From assembly GCA_964551445.1 (NCBI GenBank), contig CAZKCG010000004.1, positions 146,291 through 210,290 on the forward strand: a stretch of 64,000 bases of DNA, read 5' to 3'. Numbering within the stretch: the first letter of the stretch is position 1; every line of letters starts with the position of its first letter. Origin of the DNA: DAOPXV01 sp964551445 (GTDB lineage Bacteria; Muiribacteriota; UBA9980). Made by a program: the position numbers and the translations under genes. Below, one piece after another: positions 27,281 to 36,216 of the stretch. The notes under the pieces were generated by a model. It saw only the letters and a list, made by a program, of their open reading frames with translations. It ran no database searches and was not told the origin of the DNA.

Positions 27281-28066
27281 ATGGAATACACTGTTAAATT
27301 ACCTGATTTTGAAGGTCCTTTCGATCTTCTCTTTCATCTGGTCGAAAAAGAAAAATTCGATCTCAACAATATACCTCTGGCTAAAATAACCAAAGATTAC
27401 CTTGATATAATAATGCAGATGCAGAATCTCGATATCCATCTGGCGGGCGAATTTCTCGTAATGGCCGCGTCGCTGATGCGCCTTAAATCGAAATCGATCC
27501 TTCCGAAGCCGAACGAATATGACAGATATCTGAACCCTCAGAGGTACGATGACGGGCTTGACGTTCCGGATATGGAAGACGAAGCGCCTTTTTTCTTCGA
27601 ATCCCAGGAAGATATGATCAATAAACTCAAGGAGTATAAGATCTATAAGGATATGGCCCACAAACTCCGTGAATTTGAGTCATACAGCAGCAAGATCTAT
27701 TATAAGACCGTAGAGATCGAAACTAAATCAACTCTTTTAACCGACGATCTCAACCTGGACAATCTGAGCAACGCCTTCAGGAACGCACTTAAAAAGTTGA
27801 AGGATAAAAAATTTCAGCGGATCACGGTTGAAAAGATATCCGTCGACGATAAGATCGAACAGATACTTAAGTTCCTTGGCGACATTAAGGATGACACCAC
27901 TTTTGAAGAACTGCTCGAAACGGCCGAAACTAAATTCGAGATGGTAATGACTTTTCTGGCCATACTCGAGCTTTCAAAACTTCAGAAGATAATGATCGAA
28001 CAGGACGATAATTTTTCGGACATAAGAGTTAAAAAAATACACACCGTCGGGGCTTTGGCGGCATAG
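27281..28066 (+). CDS. scpA: Segregation and condensation protein ScpA
   Basis: Kleisin subunit of the SMC-ScpAB complex that organises and segregates chromosomes. N-terminal signature YTVKLPDFEGPFDLLFHLVEKEKFDLNNIPLAKITKDYLDII and AGEFLVMAASLMRLKSKSILP; the C-terminal winged helix contains TFEELLETAETKFEMVMTFLAILELSKLQKI. At 261 residues it has normal length. It is followed after 16 nt by scpB. Finding it in one operon with pseudopilins and a sensor kinase is unusual. Confidence 0.95.
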   Translation: MEYTVKLPDFEGPFDLLFHLVEKEKFDLNNIPLAKITKDYLDIIMQMQNLDIHLAGEFLVMAASLMRLKSKSILPKPNEYDRYLNPQRYDDGLDVPDMEDEAPFFFESQEDMINKLKEYKIYKDMAHKLREFESYSSKIYYKTVEIETKSTLLTDDLNLDNLSNAFRNALKKLKDKKFQRITVEKISVDDKIEQILKFLGDIKDDTTFEELLETAETKFEMVMTFLAILELSKLQKIMIEQDDNFSDIRVKKIHTVGALAA

Positions 28067-28082
28067 CGGAGAAATGATATAA

Positions 28083-28793
28083 ATGAAACACGAACATTGC
28101 ATAATAGAGTCGCTGCTTTTCGTTTCGCAAAACCCTCTGCAATCCACGAAGATAGCCGAGATACTCAAGGTCGAAACGAAGGAAGCGACCAGGCTTATCG
28201 ACGAGTACGGCGAAGTGCTCAAAGCGAGGAACTCCGCGCTGGGCCTTATAAAAAGCCCGGACGGATACAGGCTCGGGACCAGGCATGAATATTCCCATTA
28301 CGTGGAGATGCTCATAGCTCCCAGAGAGACCAAGCTTTCCTACCAGGCACTGGAAACATTGTCTATAGTGGCTTTCAAACAGCCCGTGACCAAACAGGAA
28401 ATGGAAAAGATCCGCGGGATAAATTCCGACGGCATCATAAATACGTTATACGCAAGAGGTCTTATCAAGGTGGTCGGAGTGAAAAAACTGCCGGGAAATC
28501 CTAAACTTTACGGTATCTCAAAAGAATTTTTCAAATACTTCGGCATAAAAAGTCTTGGCGAACTCAAAACCTACCTTAAATCGATAGAAGTTGATACCAG
28601 CAAGATAGACGCCCTTTTAAAAGAAGACGACGCAGCTTCGAATATTCTCTTTGAGGACCCCAATCAGGAATCCTTTGATTTCGGGGAGGAAGCGGGCGAG
28701 CACATCGACGTCCCGGTAAGCGACGACGACGAGCCGCGGGAAAATATGGAAGATGCTGAAAATATCGTCGAAGCCGAGATATCAGACCATTAA
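28083..28793 (+). CDS. scpB: Segregation and condensation protein ScpB
   Basis: Partner of ScpA in the condensin-like complex. Two winged-helix domains: IIESLLFVSQNPLQSTKIAEIL at the N-terminus and LSYQALETLSIVAFKQPVTKQEMEKIRGINSDGIINTLYARGLIKVVG, the family hallmark. The C-terminal ~50 residues are an acidic tail (many Glu/Asp) longer than in most homologues. The sensor kinase gene starts 12 nt downstream. Confidence 0.95.
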   Translation: MKHEHCIIESLLFVSQNPLQSTKIAEILKVETKEATRLIDEYGEVLKARNSALGLIKSPDGYRLGTRHEYSHYVEMLIAPRETKLSYQALETLSIVAFKQPVTKQEMEKIRGINSDGIINTLYARGLIKVVGVKKLPGNPKLYGISKEFFKYFGIKSLGELKTYLKSIEVDTSKIDALLKEDDAASNILFEDPNQESFDFGEEAGEHIDVPVSDDDEPRENMEDAENIVEAEISDH

Positions 28794-28805
28794 ACGGAGT
28801 TTCAT

Positions 28806-30776
28806 ATGTTTTTCAAAATAAGAAGTTTTTTGAAGATCGAGCAGAAGCTGACGCTCAGCTTCATACTTATCCTTCTTATATTCGCGGCTTTCGGCGTAAT
28901 AACGATAATTGAGATACATACTATGAAATCGATGTTCTCGCAGATAAAAAAGCAGGATATCGGCGCTACGGACATACTCGACAAACTTGTTCTCTGTATG
29001 GACAAAATAAGGATATTGGAAGCCGAACTCGTTCTGACCAGGGATGAAAAACATTTGAACGCCAATATAGAAGATATCCGTTCGACCATAAAAACCATAA
29101 ACGGCAAAATAAACGAATATAAAGAACTGGCTGAAACCGATAATGAAAGGTCTCTTTTTACTCAATTTGAAACTTATTTCAATCATTTCGTAAAATACAA
29201 TGAAGAATTGATATTACAAAAAACCTCTAAAACGGTGTCGATGGAAAAACTCGAGATATTTCTGAAGGATTTTCAGGTCTCTTTCGATAAAATGTTATCG
29301 ACCATAGAATCCATAATAAAACTTGAATATAACGACGTTTTTTCCCGCGTGGACCGAAGCGTTACGATCTACGAGGACACCCGCTATCGCATAACGCTGA
29401 TATTCACGATACTGATACTTTTCGGAACGGTGCTGGCTTTTTATCTTGTAGAAAGATTCTCCAGGATCTATTTCGATATAAACGAAAATCTTAAAATAGA
29501 GGTGCTGAAAAATAAAACCGTAGATTTTTTCAAGGACCAGCTCGATGAAATAAACATACAAAAGCTTTTATATCTAATATCGAACGGGCTTGGATGCGTT
29601 TCCGCCGATTTTTACTCCAGGTCTAAAAACAGGGCCGGCGAAAATACTGATTATTCAAGGATCAGCCTTAATGAAGGCGTCGAGAACGTATTAAACAGCG
29701 TAGAGGGCGGCGTGTCCAGGCCCGAGATATCTTTTGGTTTCCTTATGACGGAACTTGAGATACTCAAAGAACCTATCGTCCAGGATTTTTCAAAAGCCAT
29801 AATGAATTATGACGAAAGATCATCGAATTATTCCTCCGAAAAAAAAGAGTTCATCGCTTACGCTAGAAGCCGGAAAATAATAACGGCCGTAATGTATCCC
29901 ATTATCCGCAAGGGAGAGGTCGTAAATATAATAGGGCTTTATTTCAAGGAAGGAACGGAATACATATATCAGAAAAAACTGAGATACATCACCGACATTA
30001 TAAGCCATGTATCCCTTCTTATAGATAACTTCAATCTTATCAACGAACTTAAATCAAAAAATGAGCTTCTTTTCAAACAGAATGGTGAGCTTGACGCTTA
30101 CGCCAGAACGGTCTCGCATGATCTTAAAAATCCCCTGTCGGCCGTAAGCGGATATCTTCAGATGATCATCGGCGAACTCCAAAAAGAAGAGAAACCGAAC
30201 ATCGAAAAAATATTGAAATTTTCCGAAAACAGCCTTCACGCGGCTAATTCCATGGACCATCTTATAAACGATATATTAAATTTAAGCAGGGTTAAAAACC
30301 TCGCTCTCGCTATAGAAAAAGTAGATATGAAAGGCGTGGTCACGGGCGTTATAAAATTACTTGATGAAAAAATTAAAAAAGCCGGCGTGGAAATATCCGT
30401 TCATGGAGAGCTTCCGGTTATAAACGCGGATCTGTCATGTATGGAAAGGGTTGTGGCTAACCTCTTTTCGAACTCGATAAAATATATGGGAAACGGAAAA
30501 AAGCGGCAGATAACTTTTAGCTGCTCGGAATCGGGTAACTTTTACAAATTTACTCACAGCGATACCGGTTCAGGCATAGCTAAACAATATCACAGCAATA
30601 TTTTTATGCCTTTCTACCGCACCCGTGAGGAAGCCGAAGTGGACGGAACAGGAGTAGGGCTTTCGATCGTTAAAAGCATAGTTGAAAGGCACGGCGGTAA
30701 AATATGGTTCGAGAGTTCGCAGGGCGCCGGAACCGCTTTTTATTTCACGATACCTAAAACCCAGGCCAATAAATAA
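28806..30776 (+). CDS. Membrane sensor histidine kinase
   Basis: Two-component sensor kinase. TM1 at ~15-37, a helical extracytoplasmic domain (~38-190), TM2 at ~196-220, then a GAF-like region (~240-420), a HisKA domain with phospho-acceptor H438 in VSHDLKNPLSAVSGYL, and HATPase_c with N-box NLFSNSIKY, G1 DTGSGIAKQ, F-box MPFYRTREE and G2 GTGVGLSIVKSIVERHGG. All catalytic motifs are present. No response regulator is adjacent. Its position behind scpB suggests co-expression with the pseudopilin-scp operon. Confidence 0.9.
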   Translation: MFFKIRSFLKIEQKLTLSFILILLIFAAFGVITIIEIHTMKSMFSQIKKQDIGATDILDKLVLCMDKIRILEAELVLTRDEKHLNANIEDIRSTIKTINGKINEYKELAETDNERSLFTQFETYFNHFVKYNEELILQKTSKTVSMEKLEIFLKDFQVSFDKMLSTIESIIKLEYNDVFSRVDRSVTIYEDTRYRITLIFTILILFGTVLAFYLVERFSRIYFDINENLKIEVLKNKTVDFFKDQLDEINIQKLLYLISNGLGCVSADFYSRSKNRAGENTDYSRISLNEGVENVLNSVEGGVSRPEISFGFLMTELEILKEPIVQDFSKAIMNYDERSSNYSSEKKEFIAYARSRKIITAVMYPIIRKGEVVNIIGLYFKEGTEYIYQKKLRYITDIISHVSLLIDNFNLINELKSKNELLFKQNGELDAYARTVSHDLKNPLSAVSGYLQMIIGELQKEEKPNIEKILKFSENSLHAANSMDHLINDILNLSRVKNLALAIEKVDMKGVVTGVIKLLDEKIKKAGVEISVHGELPVINADLSCMERVVANLFSNSIKYMGNGKKRQITFSCSESGNFYKFTHSDTGSGIAKQYHSNIFMPFYRTREEAEVDGTGVGLSIVKSIVERHGGKIWFESSQGAGTAFYFTIPKTQANK

Positions 30777-30798
30777 TTTGCGCGGAGCGTGATATCAG

Positions 30799-31374
30799 AT
30801 GACACAAAAAAATGACACTTCATTGCGGTTCGAACTTACAAAAGAAGAAGAAAAAGAAATATTGAAGCTGGCCAGGACCGCGCTTGAAATGCACGTGCGC
30901 GAAAGAAAGGCCCCGGATTATAAAACTTCTAACCCGAAGCTTGAAACAAAGTGCGGAGCGTTCGTAACCCTTCACAAGGACGGCGAACTTCGCGGCTGTA
31001 TAGGTTATATTGAAGCGTTCAAGCCTCTATACGAGACAATCATCGAAATGGCTCAGGCCGCTTCAACCAAAGATCCCAGGTTCCCTCCGGTTTCTCCGGA
31101 CGAACTCGCTGATATACACCTTGAGATTTCCGTGCTGTCACCGCTCGCGCCGCTCACTGATTTTTCATTGATAGAGATAGGCCGGCACGGCCTTGTGGTG
31201 CGTCAGGGCTACTACTCGGGCCTTCTGCTTCCGCAGGTGGCGGTCGAATGGAAGATGGATCCGACCGCGTTCCTCGAACACACCTGCATGAAAGCCGGGC
31301 TTCATAAGAACGCTTATAAGGATGGCGCCGAAGTTTCTTATTTTTCCGCCCAGGTTTTTTCGGAAGAGCGTTAA
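30799..31374 (+). CDS. AMMECR1-domain protein
   Basis: AMMECR1 fold (AmmeMemoRadiSam system protein A). The hallmark LRGCIGYIEAFKPLYETIIEMAQAASTKDPRFPPVSPDEL is complete, and the C-terminal part has LLLPQVAVEWKMDPTAFLEHTCMKAGL. In many bacteria this gene sits beside MEMO and a radical-SAM gene; neither is here. Its biochemical role is unproven. It is the last gene of the plus-strand operon and converges on the M50 protease gene 30 nt away. Confidence 0.92.
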   Translation: MTQKNDTSLRFELTKEEEKEILKLARTALEMHVRERKAPDYKTSNPKLETKCGAFVTLHKDGELRGCIGYIEAFKPLYETIIEMAQAASTKDPRFPPVSPDELADIHLEISVLSPLAPLTDFSLIEIGRHGLVVRQGYYSGLLLPQVAVEWKMDPTAFLEHTCMKAGLHKNAYKDGAEVSYFSAQVFSEER

Positions 31375-31404
31375 GTTTTTCGGCCGGCGATCGATAGCGG
31401 CGGG

Positions 31405-32157
31405 TCACATTCCTAAAATGTAATATACCATCCGCTTATAAATGATCTCCATCGGCGATATTATAATTGAGTTAATAAGTTTCGTGTATATCAGAAACAG
31501 TATTATGAACAGTCCGTAAGGTTCGATCGAGTTATATTTTACCGCCAGATCGCGCGGCAGCATTGCCGATATTATGCGTGAACCGTCAAGAGGCGGTATG
31601 GGTATGAGGTTGAAAAGCATCAGCATGATATTTATCTGTATGCCGCCTATCATTATCGCGTTAAAAATTATACGGACCGCTTCAATAAAAAAAGCCGGCT
31701 GATCGCGAAAATTGCCGAGAGAGTTGAAATAATATATAGCTTTCGCCAGAAATACAAAGGCCAGTGCCAGAATAAGGTTCGATAAAGGCCCGGCTATAGC
31801 GACCAGCGTCATATCCCGCCTCGGATTTTTTAAAAGTGAAAAATCCACGGGAACCGGCTTAGCCCAGCCGAAATGAAATAAGATCATGCACAGCACGCCG
31901 AGCGGATCGAAGTGTTTGACCGGGTTCAGCGAAAGCCGCCCCGCCAGTTTAGCAGTCGGATCGCCAAGAAGATACGCGGTATATCCGTGGGATACCTCAT
32001 GGATTATGATAGCCAGAACGCCGAAAGGTATCACCAGTATATTTATCATAAGATCAGGGATATCGCCTTTTTTTAGAGAAAAAAAATAATTGGCGAAATA
32101 AAGCCCCGCCAGGAGCAAAACTATATTTATAAGTTTTCTGTTGTCTGATATCTGCAT
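31405..32157 (-). CDS. Site-2-type zinc metalloprotease (M50 family)
   Basis: Intramembrane zinc protease. The catalytic motif is IIHEVSHGYTAYLLGDPTAKLAGRLSLNPVKHFDPLG (HExxH plus the NPVKH extension). The second zinc-ligand region is NLIPIPPLDGSRI, with Asp of the LDG motif. Four to six hydrophobic segments fill 250 residues, and there is no PDZ domain. This is the compact group close to B. subtilis YwhC/YydH types. It is last in the minus-strand operon 10 nt after the tRNA nucleotidyltransferase gene. Substrate unknown. Confidence 0.9.
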   Translation of the reverse strand: MQISDNRKLINIVLLLAGLYFANYFFSLKKGDIPDLMINILVIPFGVLAIIIHEVSHGYTAYLLGDPTAKLAGRLSLNPVKHFDPLGVLCMILFHFGWAKPVPVDFSLLKNPRRDMTLVAIAGPLSNLILALAFVFLAKAIYYFNSLGNFRDQPAFFIEAVRIIFNAIMIGGIQINIMLMLFNLIPIPPLDGSRIISAMLPRDLAVKYNSIEPYGLFIILFLIYTKLINSIIISPMEIIYKRMVYYILGM

Positions 32158-32166
32158 AAAAAATAT

Positions 32167-34863
32167 TTAATCCGCTTTTTTGCTTCGAATTTCCGCGATC
32201 CGTCCCCCGAATTTTTTGGCGAAGCCGAGTTCATCTATATGTGTCCTTAAATTTCCTCGGATCTTTTCTTCAACGGCCTTTTCGAATATTTCTTTAAATA
32301 ACGGACCGGGGGTTATGCCCATTTTTTTAAGTATCTCGCCGTTAAGAGTGGTTTTAATACATGATATTTTCGAGATGTAACGATACGCGGCGCCGGCCGC
32401 TTTCACCGAACCGGAGAGAGCGCTGAAAACGGATATGAATTCGTTCGAACGGCCCCGTAATAAACGGTATATATCAAGGTCCGATATCTTTTTTCCCGCG
32501 CCGCCGGATTTTTCAAATTCATTGCAGGTTTCAAGGATATCTTCGGTTATTTCTATTATCTTATCGCGCGTCTGCCGGCCGGCGTGCATCTTCGCGAGAA
32601 GTTCAGGGATTTTTTCAACCGTGATCCCGAGAAGGATCACCGAAAAATATACCGCCGACAGATCAGGTTTTTCAGCCGCGGGGAAGTTCAAATGAAATTT
32701 CTTCATGAAGGAGCATGCGTTCTTAAAGACCTTTTGAATTTTTTCCGTGAATACAATGTCGGCATGAATGAATTCAAAAAGCTTATATTTTTTCATCTCA
32801 CATATTATTTTATAAGGGTCGGGTTCGTTGAAAATAAGTTCCATTTCGTTGAATATCCTTATGGGTTCCACCTTGTTTACAACGCCGTAGCCGAGCGCTT
32901 CCTTTATCTTTTCCTCGCTGTATCTTTCGATCCTGAAACCGAGCCTCGATTTAAATCTTATGGCGCGGAATATCCTCGTCGGGTCCTCGACGAAGCTTAA
33001 ACTGTGAAGTATGCGCACGCTTTTCTTTTTTATGTCCGCGAAGCCGCCGTAATAATCTATTAAAAATCCGAAATTATCCTTGTTCAGTGATATCGCCAGG
33101 GCGTTCACCGTGAAATCGCGCCTCAAAAGATCCTGGTAAAGATTGCTTTGAAATACGTCCGGCAGCGCCGCGGGCGATTCATAAAATTCGGAACGGGCGG
33201 TGGCGAAATCAACTTTTGGAAGATCGGGCATCTTGACCGTCGCCGTTTTGAATTTTTCATGCATATTCAATATGAATTCTTTGTTTTCCACGAATTTTCT
33301 GACGAACTCAATGCCGGACATGCCTTCGATGACGATATCTATGTCCAGGCTTTCCTTTTCAAGTATTATGTCGCGGACTATGCCGCCCACCAGATAAGCC
33401 GAAGCGTTAAGTTCAGCGGCTTTTTTTGATACCCGTTTTAAAAATTTCATGACCTTTCTCGAAAAGATCTTTTCAAGAGGTATCTTAATTTCCGGGCCTC
33501 TTTTTATCGATTCAAGATCTGCCGCGTGGTCATGGACTAAAAAATTGGCCGTCTTCTTTTTTTTGTAATGCGATTTTTCGTTAAAAGCGTAATTTAAAAC
33601 ATCCGAACGCGTTATTATTCCTACGGTTTTTGATTCGCTTCCCACGAGTATGATCTTGGTTTCGCTGTCGGATATTTTATGCTTGATATTTTCAAAAGAT
33701 TCGCCCGGTGAAACGTATATGATCTCTTTGCACAAAAAAGCCTTGATCGGATTGTTTCCGATCCCGTGATGAATGGCTTTATCTATATCCGCCCGTTTTA
33801 AAAACCCTTTGATGGAATTATTCTCATGGACGGGCGCCCCTGAAACGCCGTATCTGAAGAGTATCCGCTCGGCTTCACGCACCGAGATATCGGAACTTAA
33901 AAGAAGCACCGGATGGCTCATTATATCGGCCGCGGTAAGTTTCGGCGCTATTTTTTTCTTCAGAAGCGCCTTGACCGTCGCTATCGCCTCCGGGATCCGG
34001 CAGCCTTTAAGCGTCGCCGATGCCGCGTATTTAGGGCCGCCGCCGCCGAGCGTTTTGAATATGCCGCCTATATTTATCTCTTCCATGTTATTTCTGGCCG
34101 ATATATGAATATTATTTCCCATTCTGGCGATGAAAAAGACCAGGCTGAAATTATCGTTATCCACGATCTTCTGTATTATATTATCGAATTTATATATGAA
34201 TCTGGCGCTTTCGGCCGAATATATCGTGACGTCCACGCCGTTCACGTTGATAACCTGTCTCGAAGCTACCAGTTTATTGAGGATCTCGCTCTGAATGTCG
34301 GAAAGCTTGTCCTTTAAAAACATCGAAACCGTATTAAGATCGGCGCCGGCTTTCAAAAGTTTGGATAGACATGTGATATCGTTAACGCGGGTATTCGGGT
34401 ATAAAAGCGATCCCGTGACCTCGTGTATCCCGAGCGCAAAAAGCGTAGCGTGGATCTTTGAAATATTTATTTTTTGTTCGAAGAGTTTTTCACACAGAAG
34501 CGTCGTTACGGCGCCGTATTCGGCCTCAATTATCGAGTCGGCCGCGATATCGGGCGCGATAGCCGGCGACTTATCATATATTGAAATATAAATATTAGCC
34601 CTTTCGGATAACTTCGCCGCGTGAGGAACGCGCTTAAGATTTTTAGCGCATATAAGTATCAGTTCGGTCGCGCCGGAAAAAGCGTCCGCGGCGCCGGCAA
34701 ACCGATAATCAGAGTCGGAAAAATGAGTTGAAAGAAAGTTTTTAACCGCCCTGTCGATATTTTTAGGAATTACGACGACGGCGTCCTTACATAGCAGTGA
34801 AGCAGCAAAGACGCCGGCCAGTGAGTCGAATGTCGGATTATCGTGAGTAGTTATTATCTTCAA
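32167..34863 (-). CDS. DHH-CBS-polymerase-type tRNA nucleotidyltransferase (CCA- or A-adding)
   Basis: Long tRNA 3'-end nucleotidyltransferase with extra N-terminal domains. Order: DHH-like phosphoesterase (~1-140), DHHA1 (~200-310, GGGGPKYAASATLKG in place of GGGH), a CBS pair (~315-440), a class II nucleotidyltransferase head (AYLVGGIVRDIILEKESLDIDIVIEG, with GGxVRD and DxD), RNA-binding neck (DPTRIFRAIRFKSRLGF) and C-terminal body. At 898 residues it matches the long form found in several deep-branching bacteria, where CCA-adding and A-adding enzymes can be separate. The DHH site looks degenerate (HDNPTFDSLAG), so nuclease activity is doubtful. Confidence 0.88.
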   Translation of the reverse strand: MKIITTHDNPTFDSLAGVFAASLLCKDAVVVIPKNIDRAVKNFLSTHFSDSDYRFAGAADAFSGATELILICAKNLKRVPHAAKLSERANIYISIYDKSPAIAPDIAADSIIEAEYGAVTTLLCEKLFEQKINISKIHATLFALGIHEVTGSLLYPNTRVNDITCLSKLLKAGADLNTVSMFLKDKLSDIQSEILNKLVASRQVINVNGVDVTIYSAESARFIYKFDNIIQKIVDNDNFSLVFFIARMGNNIHISARNNMEEINIGGIFKTLGGGGPKYAASATLKGCRIPEAIATVKALLKKKIAPKLTAADIMSHPVLLLSSDISVREAERILFRYGVSGAPVHENNSIKGFLKRADIDKAIHHGIGNNPIKAFLCKEIIYVSPGESFENIKHKISDSETKIILVGSESKTVGIITRSDVLNYAFNEKSHYKKKKTANFLVHDHAADLESIKRGPEIKIPLEKIFSRKVMKFLKRVSKKAAELNASAYLVGGIVRDIILEKESLDIDIVIEGMSGIEFVRKFVENKEFILNMHEKFKTATVKMPDLPKVDFATARSEFYESPAALPDVFQSNLYQDLLRRDFTVNALAISLNKDNFGFLIDYYGGFADIKKKSVRILHSLSFVEDPTRIFRAIRFKSRLGFRIERYSEEKIKEALGYGVVNKVEPIRIFNEMELIFNEPDPYKIICEMKKYKLFEFIHADIVFTEKIQKVFKNACSFMKKFHLNFPAAEKPDLSAVYFSVILLGITVEKIPELLAKMHAGRQTRDKIIEITEDILETCNEFEKSGGAGKKISDLDIYRLLRGRSNEFISVFSALSGSVKAAGAAYRYISKISCIKTTLNGEILKKMGITPGPLFKEIFEKAVEEKIRGNLRTHIDELGFAKKFGGRIAEIRSKKAD

Positions 34864-34897
34864 TTTTTAAGACCACGAGCGGCCGTGAACCGGACAA

Positions 34898-35275
34898 TTA
34901 TTCTTTTGGTTTAGCCGTCTCTTTTTTTACTTTATCTTTGATCTTATCGAACACTTTTTCAAGTTTGTCGTAAGAAGCCGGATCTATCAGTTTATCGAAG
35001 AGCGTCTCTTTTTCGTGAAGCGGCATAAGGCTTACGTCAGATCCTTTTATGACCACGAACCCTATAGGGGTGATCGTAGCGCCGCCGCCCGAGCCGCCGC
35101 CGAAACCGTTATTCGATTCGAGGTCCTCGCCGCCCGCGCCGAAGCCGAAAGTGACCTTGGCGATAGGAACGATGGTTATCTCGCCGATCGTTATGGGATC
35201 GCCGACGACCGATTCCGTCTTTATGGATGTCTTCATTTTTTCGAGCAATGTGTCTATAAAATTTTGAAACGACAA
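34898..35275 (-). CDS. GerW/YtfJ-family protein
   Basis: Small cytosolic protein of the GerW (YtfJ) family, with the typical ESVVGDPITIGEITIVPIAKVTFGFGAGG, a Gly-rich loop, then GGATITPIGFVVIKGSDVSLMPL. In Bacillus the family acts in spore germination, yet homologues are widespread in non-spore-formers. The C-terminal Lys/Glu-rich tail is variable. It sits 5 nt after the triosephosphate isomerase gene and 34 nt before the tRNA nucleotidyltransferase, so it is within a housekeeping operon. Its role here is unknown. Confidence 0.88.
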   Translation of the reverse strand: MSFQNFIDTLLEKMKTSIKTESVVGDPITIGEITIVPIAKVTFGFGAGGEDLESNNGFGGGSGGGATITPIGFVVIKGSDVSLMPLHEKETLFDKLIDPASYDKLEKVFDKIKDKVKKETAKPKE

Positions 35276-35280
35276 TTAAA

Positions 35281-36216
35281 TCACCCTTTCTGGACTCTGA
35301 AATTACGGACTATCTTTCCGAAAGAAACCGGGTTGAGAGAAGCTCCGCCGACAAGCGCGCCGTCCACGCCTTCAATTGAAGCTATTTCAAACGAATTCGC
35401 GTCGTTGACCGAACCGCCGTATAATATGCGCATTTTCGATGAAAAATCCACTCCGAGTTTTTCCATGAGATCGCCCCTTATGAATCTGACCACGTCAGAT
35501 ATCTGATCGTTCGAGGCGTTCAATCCGGTGCCGATGGCCCATACCGGCTCATATGCCAGTATCACTTTTTTCGCGTATTCGATAGGTATGGCGTATAACG
35601 ATGAAAGCATTTCCTTCAATACGTCGTTGGTCTTTCCCGATTTTCTTTCGCCGAGATTTTCGCCCAGGCAGAAGATCACGGTAAGTCCAGCGTCAACGGC
35701 GGCTTTCATCTTTTGGGATATTATTCCGCAGGTCTCGCCGAATATCGCGCGCCGTTCGGAATGGCCGAGGATAACGAAATCCGCTCCGCATTCCTTTAAA
35801 AGCCAGGGTGAAACTTCGCCGGTGAACGCTCCACTTTCTTTCAGATACGAATTCTGGCCGGATATTTTAAAGAACCCGGCCCTCGCCGAAAGTCCGCTCG
35901 CTATTGGAACCAGAGGCGCGGGTGGCGCTATGACCACGTCCACTTCGTCCTTAAAATTATTGAAGTTCTGCGCCAGAAATGCCGTGAGTTCGGCTATATA
36001 TTTATCAAGGAAGCCGACCCCGCCGTTCATTTTGAAATTAGCGCACACAAAAGGTTTTCTGGCCGATTCGAAAACGACGGTCACGCCCATCATGCGGGCG
36101 AGATCGTATGCTTCGGCCGTAACGGTCATATCTTTATCGACCTTTAAAACGACCGGAGTTTCCTTCGATTTTTTTATGAGATCCCTTATATAATCGGCCG
36201 TTATGAACTTGCGCAT
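35281..36216 (-). CDS. tpiA: Triosephosphate isomerase with ~53-residue N-terminal extension
   Basis: Glycolytic enzyme interconverting glyceraldehyde-3-phosphate and dihydroxyacetone phosphate. The TIM-barrel begins at RKPFVCANFKMN (catalytic Lys62). The catalytic His is in FVILGHSERR, the catalytic Glu in LAYEPVWAIGTG, and the phosphate-binding loop is YGGSVN ... GALVGGASL. Residues 1-53 are extra: a helix, then a strand like KVDKDMTVTAEAYDLARMMGVTVVF, reminiscent of short N-terminal segments of ethanolamine-utilisation proteins such as EutQ. The ATG overlaps the aspS stop (TAATG), which makes this start credible and the extension real. Confidence 0.9.
   Translation of the reverse strand: MRKFITADYIRDLIKKSKETPVVLKVDKDMTVTAEAYDLARMMGVTVVFESARKPFVCANFKMNGGVGFLDKYIAELTAFLAQNFNNFKDEVDVVIAPPAPLVPIASGLSARAGFFKISGQNSYLKESGAFTGEVSPWLLKECGADFVILGHSERRAIFGETCGIISQKMKAAVDAGLTVIFCLGENLGERKSGKTNDVLKEMLSSLYAIPIEYAKKVILAYEPVWAIGTGLNASNDQISDVVRFIRGDLMEKLGVDFSSKMRILYGGSVNDANSFEIASIEGVDGALVGGASLNPVSFGKIVRNFRVQKG

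Noticed and set aside
30799..31374. A complete AmmeMemoRadiSam system.
   Set aside because: Only the AMMECR1 gene is here; no MEMO or radical-SAM gene is adjacent.
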